Assembly (NCBI GenBank): GCA_903825285.1
Contig: CAIJZY010000023.1
Span: 1-57,502 of the forward strand
DNA: 57,502 nt
Source: an uncultured Opitutia bacterium
GTDB lineage: Bacteria; Verrucomicrobiota; Verrucomicrobiia; Opitutales; Opitutaceae
Direction: 5' to 3'
The notes beneath the pieces were generated by a model. That model had not been told where the DNA came from and searched no databases. It saw only the letters and a list, made by a program, of their open reading frames with translations. A program made the translations under genes and the position numbers. Of this stretch, positions 34,139-47,026 are shown in pieces; within the stretch, counting starts at the first letter, position 1, and each line of letters opens with the position of its first letter.

Positions 34139-35170
34139 ATGTTCAACCGCCAAGCGCGCCCCGGCGCCCTGATCAACCTGACGGATAATTACATCCACCT
34201 CGCGCGGTTGGTGAGGCTGGACTCGACCCCGCTGGAACTGGACTCCCTGGCGGAAATCGCGCCGGGCAACGAGGATGCCTTCAACAGCTGGCTGAGCACG
34301 CACTTCACGGATTTCGTCGGCCGCGGCTATGTCCCCGCCTACTGCGGTTTTCACCCCACGCAGCGCGCGCTTTTCCGCGAGAACCTCAACGCCAAGCGCA
34401 TCGACGAGCCCAACTACCTGCCCTCCTTCTTCCTTGAGCAGACCAAGCTCTCGTCGGTGCGCGAATGGCAGATGTCGGCCATCCACCCCATGGAGGGCGA
34501 CCCCCCGGCCGCCGACGGCGTGGTGCGACCCGGCCTGCTGCTTGGGATGCCCTGGGCGGTGATCCGCGAACAGCAGCAGCGGCTCCTGTCCCTCGGCCTC
34601 CGGCCGCGCCGCCTTGAGCTCGGCACGCTGCCCATGCTGGGCAGCCTGGCCCGCCACCTCATCCAGTCCGGCGTCAACCACGCCATCGCCGTCTGTGAGA
34701 TCGAGTACAGCCAGACCCGCCTCTACGTCGTGGGGAAGGACGGCATCCATACCCTGCCCGCGCTGCCGCACGGCCTGCTCTCGATCCTCGAGACTGCCAT
34801 GAAGGAGGTCGGCGCCCCCGACATCGCCACCGCCCGCCACCAGCTGGAGGATCCGCCCGAGGCGATGAAGGTCCACGACCGCCGCATGATCCGCGCCCTT
34901 TCGCGTCACCTGAAGCCCGCCGTCGACCACTTCGAGCTGCGCACCGGCCAGCGCATCGAGTCCTTCCACTGCACGCAGCTTCCCGCCCGGCTCGAGTGGC
35001 TCGGCGACGCGCTCTGCTCCGCCGTCGAGCTCGAGCCGCTCAACCCCGATCCCGCCGCCTGGCTGGCCGCCGCCGACATCAAGGTCAGCGCCGGCGACGT
35101 CGCCCTCAACTCCAGCTGGCTGGCCACCTTCAGCCTCGTCGGCCAGCTCGCCCCCCAGCCCAATGGCTAG
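34139..35170 (+). CDS. PilM-like pilus assembly protein
   Basis: 343 residues from ATG 34139. The pattern fits a degenerate actin-fold PilM/GspL cytoplasmic domain: LINLTDNYIHLARLVRLDST near the start, GLLLGMPWAVIREQQQRLLS, the mid-protein VNHAIAVCEIEYSQTRLYVV and a C-terminal RIESFHCTQLPARLEWLGDA. Classical nucleotide motifs are weak, as is common outside model organisms. Assignment rests mainly on the following genes, which have PilN, PilO and PilP architecture and overlap one another. It ends 8 bases inside the PilN-like gene. Acts on the cytoplasmic side of the alignment complex. Confidence 0.68.
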   Translation: MFNRQARPGALINLTDNYIHLARLVRLDSTPLELDSLAEIAPGNEDAFNSWLSTHFTDFVGRGYVPAYCGFHPTQRALFRENLNAKRIDEPNYLPSFFLEQTKLSSVREWQMSAIHPMEGDPPAADGVVRPGLLLGMPWAVIREQQQRLLSLGLRPRRLELGTLPMLGSLARHLIQSGVNHAIAVCEIEYSQTRLYVVGKDGIHTLPALPHGLLSILETAMKEVGAPDIATARHQLEDPPEAMKVHDRRMIRALSRHLKPAVDHFELRTGQRIESFHCTQLPARLEWLGDALCSAVELEPLNPDPAAWLAAADIKVSAGDVALNSSWLATFSLVGQLAPQPNG

Positions 35171-35774
35171 AAACCAGAGCCGCGACCCGCTCGTCCTGAG
35201 CCCCCACTGGCATGTGGACTGCCGGCTGCCCGCCGAGCTGCCGGACGACCGCGTCGTCAGCAGCCGCTTCCTCGTCAACCTGCCCTTCGGCCTCATCGCG
35301 CTCGGCCTCCTGGTCTTCTTCGGCTGGCTCCTCTCCAACGACCTCAGCCTGCGCTCCAACATCGCCGACTGGGCCCGGCGCATCCAGGACTCCCGCATCG
35401 AGGTCGCGAACATCAAGCAGCAGCAGCGCGAGTACACGACCCTCGCCTTCAAGATCGAGACGGCCCACTCGCTCATGAAGAGCCGGCTGTTCGTGACCCA
35501 CTTCATGACGCAGCTGAGCCGCTCGCGGCTCGGGCCGATGGTGATCGACACCGTCGAGTCGTTCGATGCCAACCTGATCGTGCGCGGCACCCTCGGCGGC
35601 ACGGCCGAGCAGGCCACGCGCTCCATCGGCGCCTACGTGGAGCAGCTGAAACAGGACCCCGAGATCGGCCAGCACTTCGAGTCCATCGCCGTGTCGAACT
35701 TCGAGCGCGCCCCGGGCAGCGCGCTGCAGAACTTCGAGCTCACCTTCAAGTTCAAGCCGGAGGTGAGCCAATGA
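35163..35774 (+). CDS. PilN-like inner-membrane protein
   Basis: 203 residues. A cytoplasmic segment of about 38 residues is followed by one membrane helix (LPFGLIALGLLVFFGWLLSN), a coiled coil (residues about 65-95) and a ferredoxin-like periplasmic domain ending FELTFKFKPEVSQ. This is the PilN/GspL-C layout: short cytoplasmic tail that binds PilM, membrane helix, coiled coil and periplasmic domain that pairs with PilO. It overlaps the upstream gene by 8 bases and the downstream one by 4. Confidence 0.75.
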   Translation: MARNQSRDPLVLSPHWHVDCRLPAELPDDRVVSSRFLVNLPFGLIALGLLVFFGWLLSNDLSLRSNIADWARRIQDSRIEVANIKQQQREYTTLAFKIETAHSLMKSRLFVTHFMTQLSRSRLGPMVIDTVESFDANLIVRGTLGGTAEQATRSIGAYVEQLKQDPEIGQHFESIAVSNFERAPGSALQNFELTFKFKPEVSQ

Positions 35775-36325
35775 GCGCCATGAGCTCGGGCGAGCTGGTG
35801 CCGCTGATGCGGCGCTACCTGTTCGGCACCGTCTGCTCGGTGCTCAGCCTTCTCCTCATCGCCGCGATCTGGATCCTGTGGCAGGACGTCCACACGCTCG
35901 AGGCGCTCAACCACGAGCGCACGCAGGAGGGCCAGGCCGTGCTCTCGACCCTGGTCTCCGGGCCGCTCATCCGGCAGGAGCTCGCCCGCGCCCAGGAGGT
36001 CGTCCAGCGCATCGAGAGCAACCTCGTGATCGAGTCCAAGCTCGAGGAAAACGTCGGCTACTTCTACCAGATCCAGAGCCGGACCCATGCGGAGGTGGTC
36101 TACCTCCGGCCCCAGAACGCCGACCCAGGCGGCGACAGCGACTATAAGACCATCCCATTCACGCTCCAGCTCGTCGGCACCTACGAGCAGCTCGCCAGCT
36201 ACCTGCTCGCGCTCGAGACCGGGCCAAAATTCGTCCAGATCAAGTTCTTCAGCTTCCGCCGCCGGGAAACCGGCTCGGACAAGCTCTCGCTCAGCCTCGA
36301 CCTCAAACTCCTCGGCAAACGATGA
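35771..36325 (+). CDS. PilO-like inner-membrane protein
   Basis: 184 residues. A single membrane helix near residues 17-37 (FGTVCSVLSLLLIAAIWILW) is followed by a coiled coil to about residue 100 (ELARAQEVVQRIESNLVIES) and a small alpha/beta domain with YKTIPFTLQLVGTYEQLASY, the standard PilO periplasmic core that senses pilus assembly. It overlaps both neighbours by 4 bases (ATGA). Together with PilN it would bridge PilM and the outer-membrane secretin. Confidence 0.8.
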   Translation: MSAMSSGELVPLMRRYLFGTVCSVLSLLLIAAIWILWQDVHTLEALNHERTQEGQAVLSTLVSGPLIRQELARAQEVVQRIESNLVIESKLEENVGYFYQIQSRTHAEVVYLRPQNADPGGDSDYKTIPFTLQLVGTYEQLASYLLALETGPKFVQIKFFSFRRRETGSDKLSLSLDLKLLGKR

Positions 36326-36816
36326 GCCCCCGCCGTTACCTGCTGGTTGCCCTCCTGCTCGCCGCCGGCGCCGCCGCGCTGCCGGCCGCCACGCCGGTCA
36401 TCGGCGCGCAGCTGTTCCAGGAGACCAAGGCCCGCATCGACGACCTCTTCCAGAACCGCGACAACCCGCCCAAGCCGCCCGGCCCGCTCGACAACCCGTT
36501 CCGCACCACCGAGGCCGCGCTGCCGCCCGAGGTAGCCGTCAACACCGACACCGGCAACGGACCCGGGCCGGTCGCCGGCCCGCGCGAGACGCCCGACGAG
36601 GCCACGCTCCGCCAGGCCTACAGCAACCTCAGCTTCGGCGGCTTCCTCATCGTCGGCGACCACCCCATGGTGGTGATCAACAAGTCGACCTACAAGGAGG
36701 GCAGCCTCCTCACCGTCCACCTCCACGGCGAACCCGTCTACCTGCGCGTCCTCAGCCTCACCAAGGACAGCATCACGCTCGGCCTCGGCGACGCCCGGCT
36801 GACGCTGCATTTCTGA
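36322..36816 (+). CDS. PilP-like periplasmic protein
   Basis: 164 residues with a signal peptide (RRYLLVALLLAAGAAALPAA), an unstructured Pro-rich linker (residues about 45-95, for example NRDNPPKPPGPLDNPF), then a compact beta domain with SFGGFLIVGDHPMVVINKST and SLLTVHLHGEPVYLRVLSLT. PilP has exactly this order, though the usual lipoprotein cysteine is missing, so it is probably soluble or membrane-anchored by an uncleaved signal. PilP links PilNO to the secretin PilQ. It is the last gene of the block; no pilQ, pilB or pilT is in the window. Confidence 0.62.
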   Translation: MSPRRYLLVALLLAAGAAALPAATPVIGAQLFQETKARIDDLFQNRDNPPKPPGPLDNPFRTTEAALPPEVAVNTDTGNGPGPVAGPRETPDEATLRQAYSNLSFGGFLIVGDHPMVVINKSTYKEGSLLTVHLHGEPVYLRVLSLTKDSITLGLGDARLTLHF

Positions 36817-37169
36817 GGGTCGTCCGTCCCATTCACCGGCAGCCGTCCAGCCCAGGGCCAATCGGCGGCACAGTCTGCCACAGAGTGTCGCGCAGACGCG
36901 GAGGCACGGAAACACCGAGGACCGTGGCAACTTCCGCGCTTCCGTCCCTCCGCGTTTCGGTGATTCAAACAGGCCGGCCCTTCAGGCGGCGGGCACATGG
37001 GTTAAATTTCCGGCCTAGAATCGTTTGACAGCCGCCGCACCCGCGAGCGTAGTGGAACCGGAGTCTATGGTACTTCCGCTGTTGATGGAGCAATCCTTCC
37101 CACCGTCGGCACCCTCCTCCCGGGGCGCGCCTCCCGCCGCTTCGCCCTTTCTTTCTTTCTCCGCCGCCC
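36817..37169. other. Intergenic region with interspersed repeat, before the signalling operon
   Basis: 353 bp, no gene. It contains the hairpin at 36897-36954 and, nearer the kinase, a TTGACA hexamer at 37025-37030 with only a weak -10 (CGTAGT) 17 bases later. The promoter of the hybrid-kinase operon is probably in the last 150 bp. Confidence 0.5.
36897..36954. repeat. CACAGAG/CGGAGG-type inverted repeat
   Basis: CGCGGAGGCACGGAA (36897-36911) and the inverse complement of 36940-36954 agree at 14 of 15 positions; ACACCGA and TCGGTG extend the pairing loosely. Just upstream, CCACAGAG resembles the widespread CACAGAG-ACACGGAG style of interspersed repeat seen in several phyla. Probably a degenerate copy of such an element. 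Confidence 0.7.
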
Positions 37170-39605
37170 ATGTTTGACCGCTTGCCGCTCCGCTGGCGGC
37201 TCACGCTGCTAATAACGACGATCTGCGCCGTGACCCTGCTCATGGCGTTCGGCGGCTATCTCACCGTCGAGTGGTACAAGGCGCACCAGACGCTGCAGGA
37301 CCGCATGGAGTCCAACCAGCGCCTCCTGGTCCAGAACGCGGTCAGCATCCTTTCGCACGACCCGAAGGCCACGGACTTCGGCCTGCACACGCTCGAGTCG
37401 GATCCCACCATTGTCGCCGCGGCCGTCTACTCCGCCGACAACAAGCTGCTGGCCAAGTACGTCCGCCCGGGCGTCGAGGAGTTCATCCCCTTCGCCAAGA
37501 GCACCACGCTCAACTTCTCCTCCGACAAGGTCACGATCTTCCGCCCGCTGCGCTACGAGGGCCAGATCCTCGGCACCCTCTACCTCAAGGGCCAGTTCTC
37601 CGGCTACGCCTGGGAGCGCCTCCAGGAGCCCCTCCGCGGCATGGCGATCCTGTTCTTCATCTCCATGGGCGTCGCCGTCGGCGCCTCCCGCTTCCTCCAG
37701 CGCGGCATCTCCGAGCCCATCACCCGCCTCGCCGCCGCCGCGCGGCGGGTCGCGATCGAGGGCGACTACAACGTGCGCGTCAACACGAGCGCCGGCGGCG
37801 AGACCGGCACGCTGGTCGAGGCGTTCAACTCGATGCTGAGCACGATCCAGCAGCGCGACGCCGACCTGCTCGTGGCCCGCGACAACGCCGAGACCGCCCG
37901 CGCCCGCCTCGCGGAGATCAACGCGATGCTGGAGGAGGTCAACCGCACCCTCGAGCAGAAGGTCCGCGACCGCACCGTCGAGCTGGAGAAGATGATGCTC
38001 ACCGCCAAGGAGGCCAACCAGGCCAAGAGCGCCTTCCTCGCCAAGATGAGCCACGAGCTGCGCACGCCGATGAACGCCATCATCGGCTACTCCGAGATCC
38101 TGCTCGAGGACGCCGGCGACTCCGGCAACAAGAGCGCCATCGACGACCTGAACAAGATCCTCAGCGCCGCCCGCCATCTCCTCGGCCTGATCAACGACGT
38201 GCTCGACCTCTCCAAGATCGAGGCGGGCAAGATGGACCTGTTCCTCGAGACCTTCGACGTCGGCAACCTCGTGCGCGAGGCCGCCACCACCGTCGCGCCG
38301 CTCATCGAGAAGAAGCAGAACCGCCTCGTGGTCGAGTGCCCCGAGCACATCGGCACGATGCACGCCGACGCGACCAAGCTCCGCCAGGTGCTGCTCAATC
38401 TGCTCAGCAACGCCTCCAAGTTCACCACCGCCGGCCAGATCACCCTGCGCGCCCGCCGCGAGCTCGGCGCCAAGGGCGACTGCATCGTGGTGGACATCTC
38501 CGACACGGGCATCGGCATGACGCCGGAGCAGATGGCCCGGCTGTTCCAGAGCTTCACCCAGGCCGACTCCTCCACCACCGCCCGCTACGGCGGCACCGGC
38601 CTCGGCCTCGCGATCTCGCGGCAGTTCGCCCGGCTCATGGGCGGCGACGTCACCGTCGAGAGCACGCCCGGCCAGGGCTCCACCTTCACCACGCGCATCC
38701 CCGCCCACGTCGCGCCAGTCAAGTCCGTCCCCGAGGCACCCGTTGCGCCCAAGGCCCCGCCGGCCCCCGCCTCCGCGGCCGCCGCCCCCGCCGCGGCCCC
38801 GGCCGCCACCGCGCGGCTCCTCGTCATCGACGACGACAAGGCCGTCCACGCCGCCCTCGCCCACCTGCTGCCGAAGGACCTCTACACCGTCGTCGGCATC
38901 TCCAGCGACCTCAATGCCCTGTCCCACGCGCGGGAGTTCCGCCCGGACGTCATCATCCTCGACACGCTGAAACCCGAGGTCCACGGCTGGAACCTCATGG
39001 CCCAGTTCAAGGCCGACCCGCACCTCGCCGCCATCCCCGTCATCCTCCTCACGATGGTGGACGACGCCCAGACCGCCGGCAGCGCGCTCGGCGCCTCCGA
39101 CTTCCTCATCAAGCCGGTCGACGGCGACAAGCTCCTCTCGATCCTGGCCAAGCACAGCGCGCCCCGGAAGGAGACCTCGATCCTCGTCGTCGAGGACGAT
39201 CCCGCCACGCGCGAGATGATTGTCCGGCTCGTCGAGCGCGAGGGCTGGCTCGCGGTGCCCGCCGAGAACGGCCGCCGCGCCCTGGAACTGCTCCGCACCT
39301 TCACGCCCTCGCTCGTGCTCCTCGACCTGCTCATGCCCGAGGTCGACGGCTTCTCCGTCCTGCGCGAGATGCGCGAGAGCGCGGCCTGGCGCGACATCCC
39401 CGTCGTGGTCGTGACCTCGCTCGACCTCACCGGCGAGGTGCGCCGCCTGCTCCAGCAGCAGGCCGAGCGCGTGCTCCAGAAGGGCCGCTACACCACGACC
39501 GAGCTGCTCAACGAGGTCCGGAGCGCCGTCACCGAATTCCTGCGCCGCCGCGCTTCCGCGCCGGCCTCCCCCCGTTCCGTGTCCTCCAACCCGCCCCCGC
39601 CATGA
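37170..39605 (+). CDS. Hybrid sensor histidine kinase with two receiver domains
   Basis: 811 residues. N-terminal membrane helix (about 10-30, [20 protein letters not shown]), a CHASE8-like extracytoplasmic sensor ([20 protein letters not shown]), a second helix near 155-175, HAMP ([20 protein letters not shown]), coiled coil, HisKA with His295 in [20 protein letters not shown], and HATPase_c ([24 protein letters not shown]). Then a Pro/Ala linker and two receivers: Asp598 in [15 protein letters not shown] and Asp719 in [14 protein letters not shown]. The protein would autophosphorylate and pass phosphate internally or to the single-domain receiver encoded next, whose start overlaps by 4 bases. 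CHASE8-type sensors are membrane-associated; the ligand is unknown. Confidence 0.93.
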   Translation: MFDRLPLRWRLTLLITTICAVTLLMAFGGYLTVEWYKAHQTLQDRMESNQRLLVQNAVSILSHDPKATDFGLHTLESDPTIVAAAVYSADNKLLAKYVRPGVEEFIPFAKSTTLNFSSDKVTIFRPLRYEGQILGTLYLKGQFSGYAWERLQEPLRGMAILFFISMGVAVGASRFLQRGISEPITRLAAAARRVAIEGDYNVRVNTSAGGETGTLVEAFNSMLSTIQQRDADLLVARDNAETARARLAEINAMLEEVNRTLEQKVRDRTVELEKMMLTAKEANQAKSAFLAKMSHELRTPMNAIIGYSEILLEDAGDSGNKSAIDDLNKILSAARHLLGLINDVLDLSKIEAGKMDLFLETFDVGNLVREAATTVAPLIEKKQNRLVVECPEHIGTMHADATKLRQVLLNLLSNASKFTTAGQITLRARRELGAKGDCIVVDISDTGIGMTPEQMARLFQSFTQADSSTTARYGGTGLGLAISRQFARLMGGDVTVESTPGQGSTFTTRIPAHVAPVKSVPEAPVAPKAPPAPASAAAAPAAAPAATARLLVIDDDKAVHAALAHLLPKDLYTVVGISSDLNALSHAREFRPDVIILDTLKPEVHGWNLMAQFKADPHLAAIPVILLTMVDDAQTAGSALGASDFLIKPVDGDKLLSILAKHSAPRKETSILVVEDDPATREMIVRLVEREGWLAVPAENGRRALELLRTFTPSLVLLDLLMPEVDGFSVLREMRESAAWRDIPVVVVTSLDLTGEVRRLLQQQAERVLQKGRYTTTELLNEVRSAVTEFLRRRASAPASPRSVSSNPPPP

Positions 39606-39972
39606 CCAAGATACTGCTTGTCGAAGACAACGAAATGAACCGCGACATGCTGGCCCGACGCCTCCAGAAGCGCGGCTACGAGATGCTGCTCGCGGTCGAC
39701 GGACTCCTGGCGGTCGAGATGACGCAAAAGGAGCGTCCCGACCTGGTCCTGATGGACATGAGCCTCCCCGGGCTCGACGGCTGGGAAGCCAGCCGCCGCC
39801 TCAAGTCCGACCCCGCCACCGCCGGGATCCCGATCATCGCCCTGACCGCCCACGCCATGGCCGAGGACCGCGAGAAGGCGCTCGCCGCGGGCTGCAACGA
39901 GTTCGAAACCAAGCCGGTTGACCTCGCGAGCCTCTTGGCCAAGATGGAGGTACTCCTTCCCAAGCCGTCGGC

Positions 39973-39976
<4 letters not shown>
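39602..39976 (+). CDS. Single-domain CheY/DivK-like response regulator
   Basis: 124 residues, only a receiver: [20 protein letters not shown], phosphoacceptor Asp52 in [20 protein letters not shown], Thr of IIALTAHAM and Lys in [12 protein letters not shown]. No output domain. DivK-type proteins relay phosphate or switch partner proteins. It overlaps the hybrid kinase (ATGA) and the HisKA-REC-cyclase (GTGA), so all three are made together and probably form one relay. Confidence 0.93.
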
Positions 39977-41574
<1,598 letters not shown>

Positions 41575-41900
41575 CGCGCACCCGGCGGGGCCGGTCGCGC
41601 GCGGTTGAAAATTGCGGGTTGAAAGTTGAAGGCGCAGTCGACTGCGAAAACCCTGTCGCTGCCAGGGCCTCACCGCCCCCAGCCGTCATCCCGAGTGACC
41701 ACGCAGGATCGCGGTTAGTGGTACCGTCGGCCCGCGCTGGGCCGCTGTACTCTGGCTGCGTCGCCTGAGTGTCTGAAACCCTGCGTTGGCTTGAGGAAAG
41801 GGTTAACAGCGATCCTTCGCCTTCGCTCAGGATGACGAGGCAGGTCCGGGGGGCCGGTCAAACGGGCCCTGTCCCGTCTATCAACTTTCAACCGTCAACT
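41575..41900. other. Repeat-filled intergenic region between the cyclase and glgB
   Basis: 326 bp between two convergent genes, without a coding gene. It holds the arms of a TTGAAAG-type repeat (41603-41631 and 41879-41906), a perfect palindrome CGCAGTCGACTGCG at 41633-41646, and a 152-bp element with terminal inverted repeats. No T-tract terminator is evident. Confidence 0.75.
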
Positions 41901-41906
41901 TCAACT
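41603..41906. repeat. TTGAAAG-type inverted repeat with widely separated arms
   Basis: Arms 41603-41631 (GGGTTGAAAGTTGAAG at its end) and 41879-41906 (inverse complement containing GGTTGAAAGTTGA) belong to the same family as 30116-30200, where the arms are only 25 bases apart. Here about 250 bp lie between them, including another element. The right arm supplies the glgB stop codon (41901-41903). Confidence 0.7.
41685..41836. repeat. 152-bp MITE-like element with terminal inverted repeats
   Basis: The left end GTCATCCCGAGTGA and the inverse complement of the right end, GTCATCCTGAGCGA, differ at two positions, and AGGATCGC follows in both after six bases. The interior has no coding potential. 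The right end (CCTTCGCTCAGGATGAC) resembles a dispersed repeat found in several bacterial groups. No transposase gene is nearby, so if mobile it would need one in trans. Confidence 0.6.
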
Positions 41907-44117
41907 CACCGATTTCAGCTCCCACTGAAACACCACGGTGGTGAACGGCGCGAGATTCACGGAGATGGACTGCGGCTGGCCGTCGCAGGGGATCGGCTCG
42001 GTCTCCCGGCCGCCCTCGTTGCCCAGCCCGTTGCCGGCGTAGTACTGGCTGTTGCTGTTGATGACCTCGCGCCAGCGCCCCGCCCGCGGCAGGCCGATGC
42101 GGTAGCTGCGGGTCGCGCCGGTGAAGTGGCCGACCACCGCGTAGAAGGCCGACTCCGCCGCGTCCGTGCGCAGGTAGGCCAGCACGCCGGCATCCGCGTC
42201 CGCGCAGGAGATCCACCGGAACGCCTGCGGGTTGAAGTCGTTCCCGCCGAGCAGCGGGTCGCCGGCATAGAGGCGGTTGAGGTCCCGCACCAGCAGCCGC
42301 AGCCCCTCGTGGTCGGGATACTGGCAGAGGTGCCAGTCGAGGCTCACCTCGTGGTTCCACTCGCGCGACTGCCCGAACTCGCCGCCCATGAAGAGCAGCT
42401 TCTTGCCCGGGTAGAGCCACATGTGGGTGTACAGCGCGCGGAGGTTGGCGGCCTTTTCCGCGATGTGCCACGCGCCCATCTTGTACAGCAGCGAGCCCTT
42501 CCCGTGCACGACCTCGTCGTGCGAGAACACGGACACGAAGTTCTCCGCGTACTGGTACAGCATGCCGAAGGTGAGGTCGTGCTGGTGCCACTTGCGGTAC
42601 ACCGACTCCTTGCCGAAGTAGCGCAGGGTGTCGTGCATCCAGCCCATGTTCCACTTGTAGTCGAAGCCGAGGCCGCCGTCCGCGGTCGGCTTGGTGACGC
42701 CGGGGAACGAGGTGCTCTCCTCCGCGATCATCAGCGCGCCGGGATGGTAGCGGTGCACGAGGTCGTTCACCTGCTTGAGAAACTCGATCGCCTCGAGGTT
42801 CTCCCGCCCGCCGTGGCGGTTCGGGATCCACTGGCCCTCCGCGCGCGAGTAGTCGAGGTAGAGCATCGAGGCCACCGCGTCCACGCGCAGCCCGTCCACG
42901 TGGTAGCGCTCGATCCACGCCAGCGCGTTCGCGAGCAGGAAGCAGCGCACCTCGTTGCGGCCGTAGTTGAAGATCAGCGTGCCCCAGTCCATGTGCGCCC
43001 CGAGGCGCGGGTCCGCGTGCTCGTAGAGGTGCGTCCCGTCGAACTCCGCCAGCGCGAAGCTGTCGCGCGGAAAGTGCGCCGGCACCCAGTCCAGGATCAC
43101 GCCGACGCCGCGCTGGTGCAGGTAGTCCACGAGCCAGGCAAAATCCTCCGGACGCCCGAAGCGGTGCGTCGGCGCGTAGAAGCCGGTCACCTGGTAGCCC
43201 CACGAGCCGTCGAAGGGATGCTCCGCCAGCGGCATGAACTCGACGTGGGTGAAGCCCATCTCCGTGACGTAGTCCGCCAGCTCCGGGGCCAGCTCGCGGT
43301 AGCTGAGCGGGCGGTGCGCGTCCTCCGGCTTGCGGCGCCACGAGCCGAGGTGCACCTCGTAGATCGCGACCGGCCGGTCGGGCCGGCCGGCGTCCGCCTT
43401 GCGGCGCTCGATCCAGGCCTGGTCGCCCCAGGTGAAGTGCGTCGTGTCACAGACCACCGACGCGTTGTTCGGCGGGGCCTCGAAATACGTGCCGTAGGGG
43501 TCGCTCTTCAGCCGCACCTGGCCGGCCTGGTCGCGCACCGCGAACTTGTAGAGCTCACCCTCACCCAGCCCGGGCACGAAGAGCTCCCACACGCCCGAGA
43601 CGCCGAGCGGGCGCATCGGGTGGTAGCGTCCGTCCCAGTGGTTGAAGTTGCCGACGAGCGAGACCTGCGACGCGGCCGGCGCCCAGACCGCGAAGGACAC
43701 GCCGGGCACGCCGTCCATCACCCGCGGATGCGACCCGAGCTTCTCGTAGATGCGGTGCTCGTTGCCCTCGTTGAAGAGGTAGAGGTCCTGGTCGCCGAGC
43801 GTCGGGAGAAAGGCGTAGGGATCGAAAAACTGGCGCACTTCCCCGCCGGGATGCGTCACGCGCAGCTGGTACCGGAACACGCCCGGCCGCTTCGGGATGA
43901 ACACCTCGAAGCAGCCCTCGGGCGCGAGCAGCGTCATCGGCCAGAGGCCGTCGCCGCCCGACTCCGCGACGGCGCACGCCTCGGCGTGACGCACCAGGGC
44001 CCGCACGACCACGCCATTGCTGCGTCCCCGGCGGTGCGGGTGCATGCCGAGCACGGCGTGCGGCGAGGCGTGGCGGGCCTGCAGCAGCGCCTGCAGATCG
44101 GTTTTGGCAAGGATCAC
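41901..44117 (-). CDS. glgB: 1,4-alpha-glucan branching enzyme
   Basis: 738 residues, normal for two-CBM48 GlgB. N-terminal CBM48 domains start near DLQALLQARHASPHAVLGMH and at VSFAVWAPAASQVSLVGNFN. The GH13 barrel has VILDWVPAHFPRDSFALAEF, the nucleophile Asp in YHVDGLRVDAVASMLYLDYS, the acid Glu in ALMIAEESTSFPGV and FVSVFSHDEVVHGKGS. It makes alpha-1,6 branches in glycogen. The final codons lie in a dispersed repeat, which supplies the stop. ppc is 39 bp upstream on the same strand, so the two may share a transcript. No glgA or glgC is nearby. Confidence 0.97.
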   Translation of the reverse strand: MILAKTDLQALLQARHASPHAVLGMHPHRRGRSNGVVVRALVRHAEACAVAESGGDGLWPMTLLAPEGCFEVFIPKRPGVFRYQLRVTHPGGEVRQFFDPYAFLPTLGDQDLYLFNEGNEHRIYEKLGSHPRVMDGVPGVSFAVWAPAASQVSLVGNFNHWDGRYHPMRPLGVSGVWELFVPGLGEGELYKFAVRDQAGQVRLKSDPYGTYFEAPPNNASVVCDTTHFTWGDQAWIERRKADAGRPDRPVAIYEVHLGSWRRKPEDAHRPLSYRELAPELADYVTEMGFTHVEFMPLAEHPFDGSWGYQVTGFYAPTHRFGRPEDFAWLVDYLHQRGVGVILDWVPAHFPRDSFALAEFDGTHLYEHADPRLGAHMDWGTLIFNYGRNEVRCFLLANALAWIERYHVDGLRVDAVASMLYLDYSRAEGQWIPNRHGGRENLEAIEFLKQVNDLVHRYHPGALMIAEESTSFPGVTKPTADGGLGFDYKWNMGWMHDTLRYFGKESVYRKWHQHDLTFGMLYQYAENFVSVFSHDEVVHGKGSLLYKMGAWHIAEKAANLRALYTHMWLYPGKKLLFMGGEFGQSREWNHEVSLDWHLCQYPDHEGLRLLVRDLNRLYAGDPLLGGNDFNPQAFRWISCADADAGVLAYLRTDAAESAFYAVVGHFTGATRSYRIGLPRAGRWREVINSNSQYYAGNGLGNEGGRETEPIPCDGQPQSISVNLAPFTTVVFQWELKSVS

Positions 44118-44156
44118 GGAAGGGATCCCGATGCTGCCCGCCGCCCGGTCCCCGGT

Positions 44157-46916
<2,760 letters not shown>

Positions 46917-47026
46917 GGCGGCCCAAACGATGGTCGCCGCGGAGGCGCGGCAAAAGCCAAAAACGCCGTTAAGCCACACCCGACCCGAGGCTTGCTTGCT
47001 CGCACCCCGCCGCCTTTGCTGCGGCG

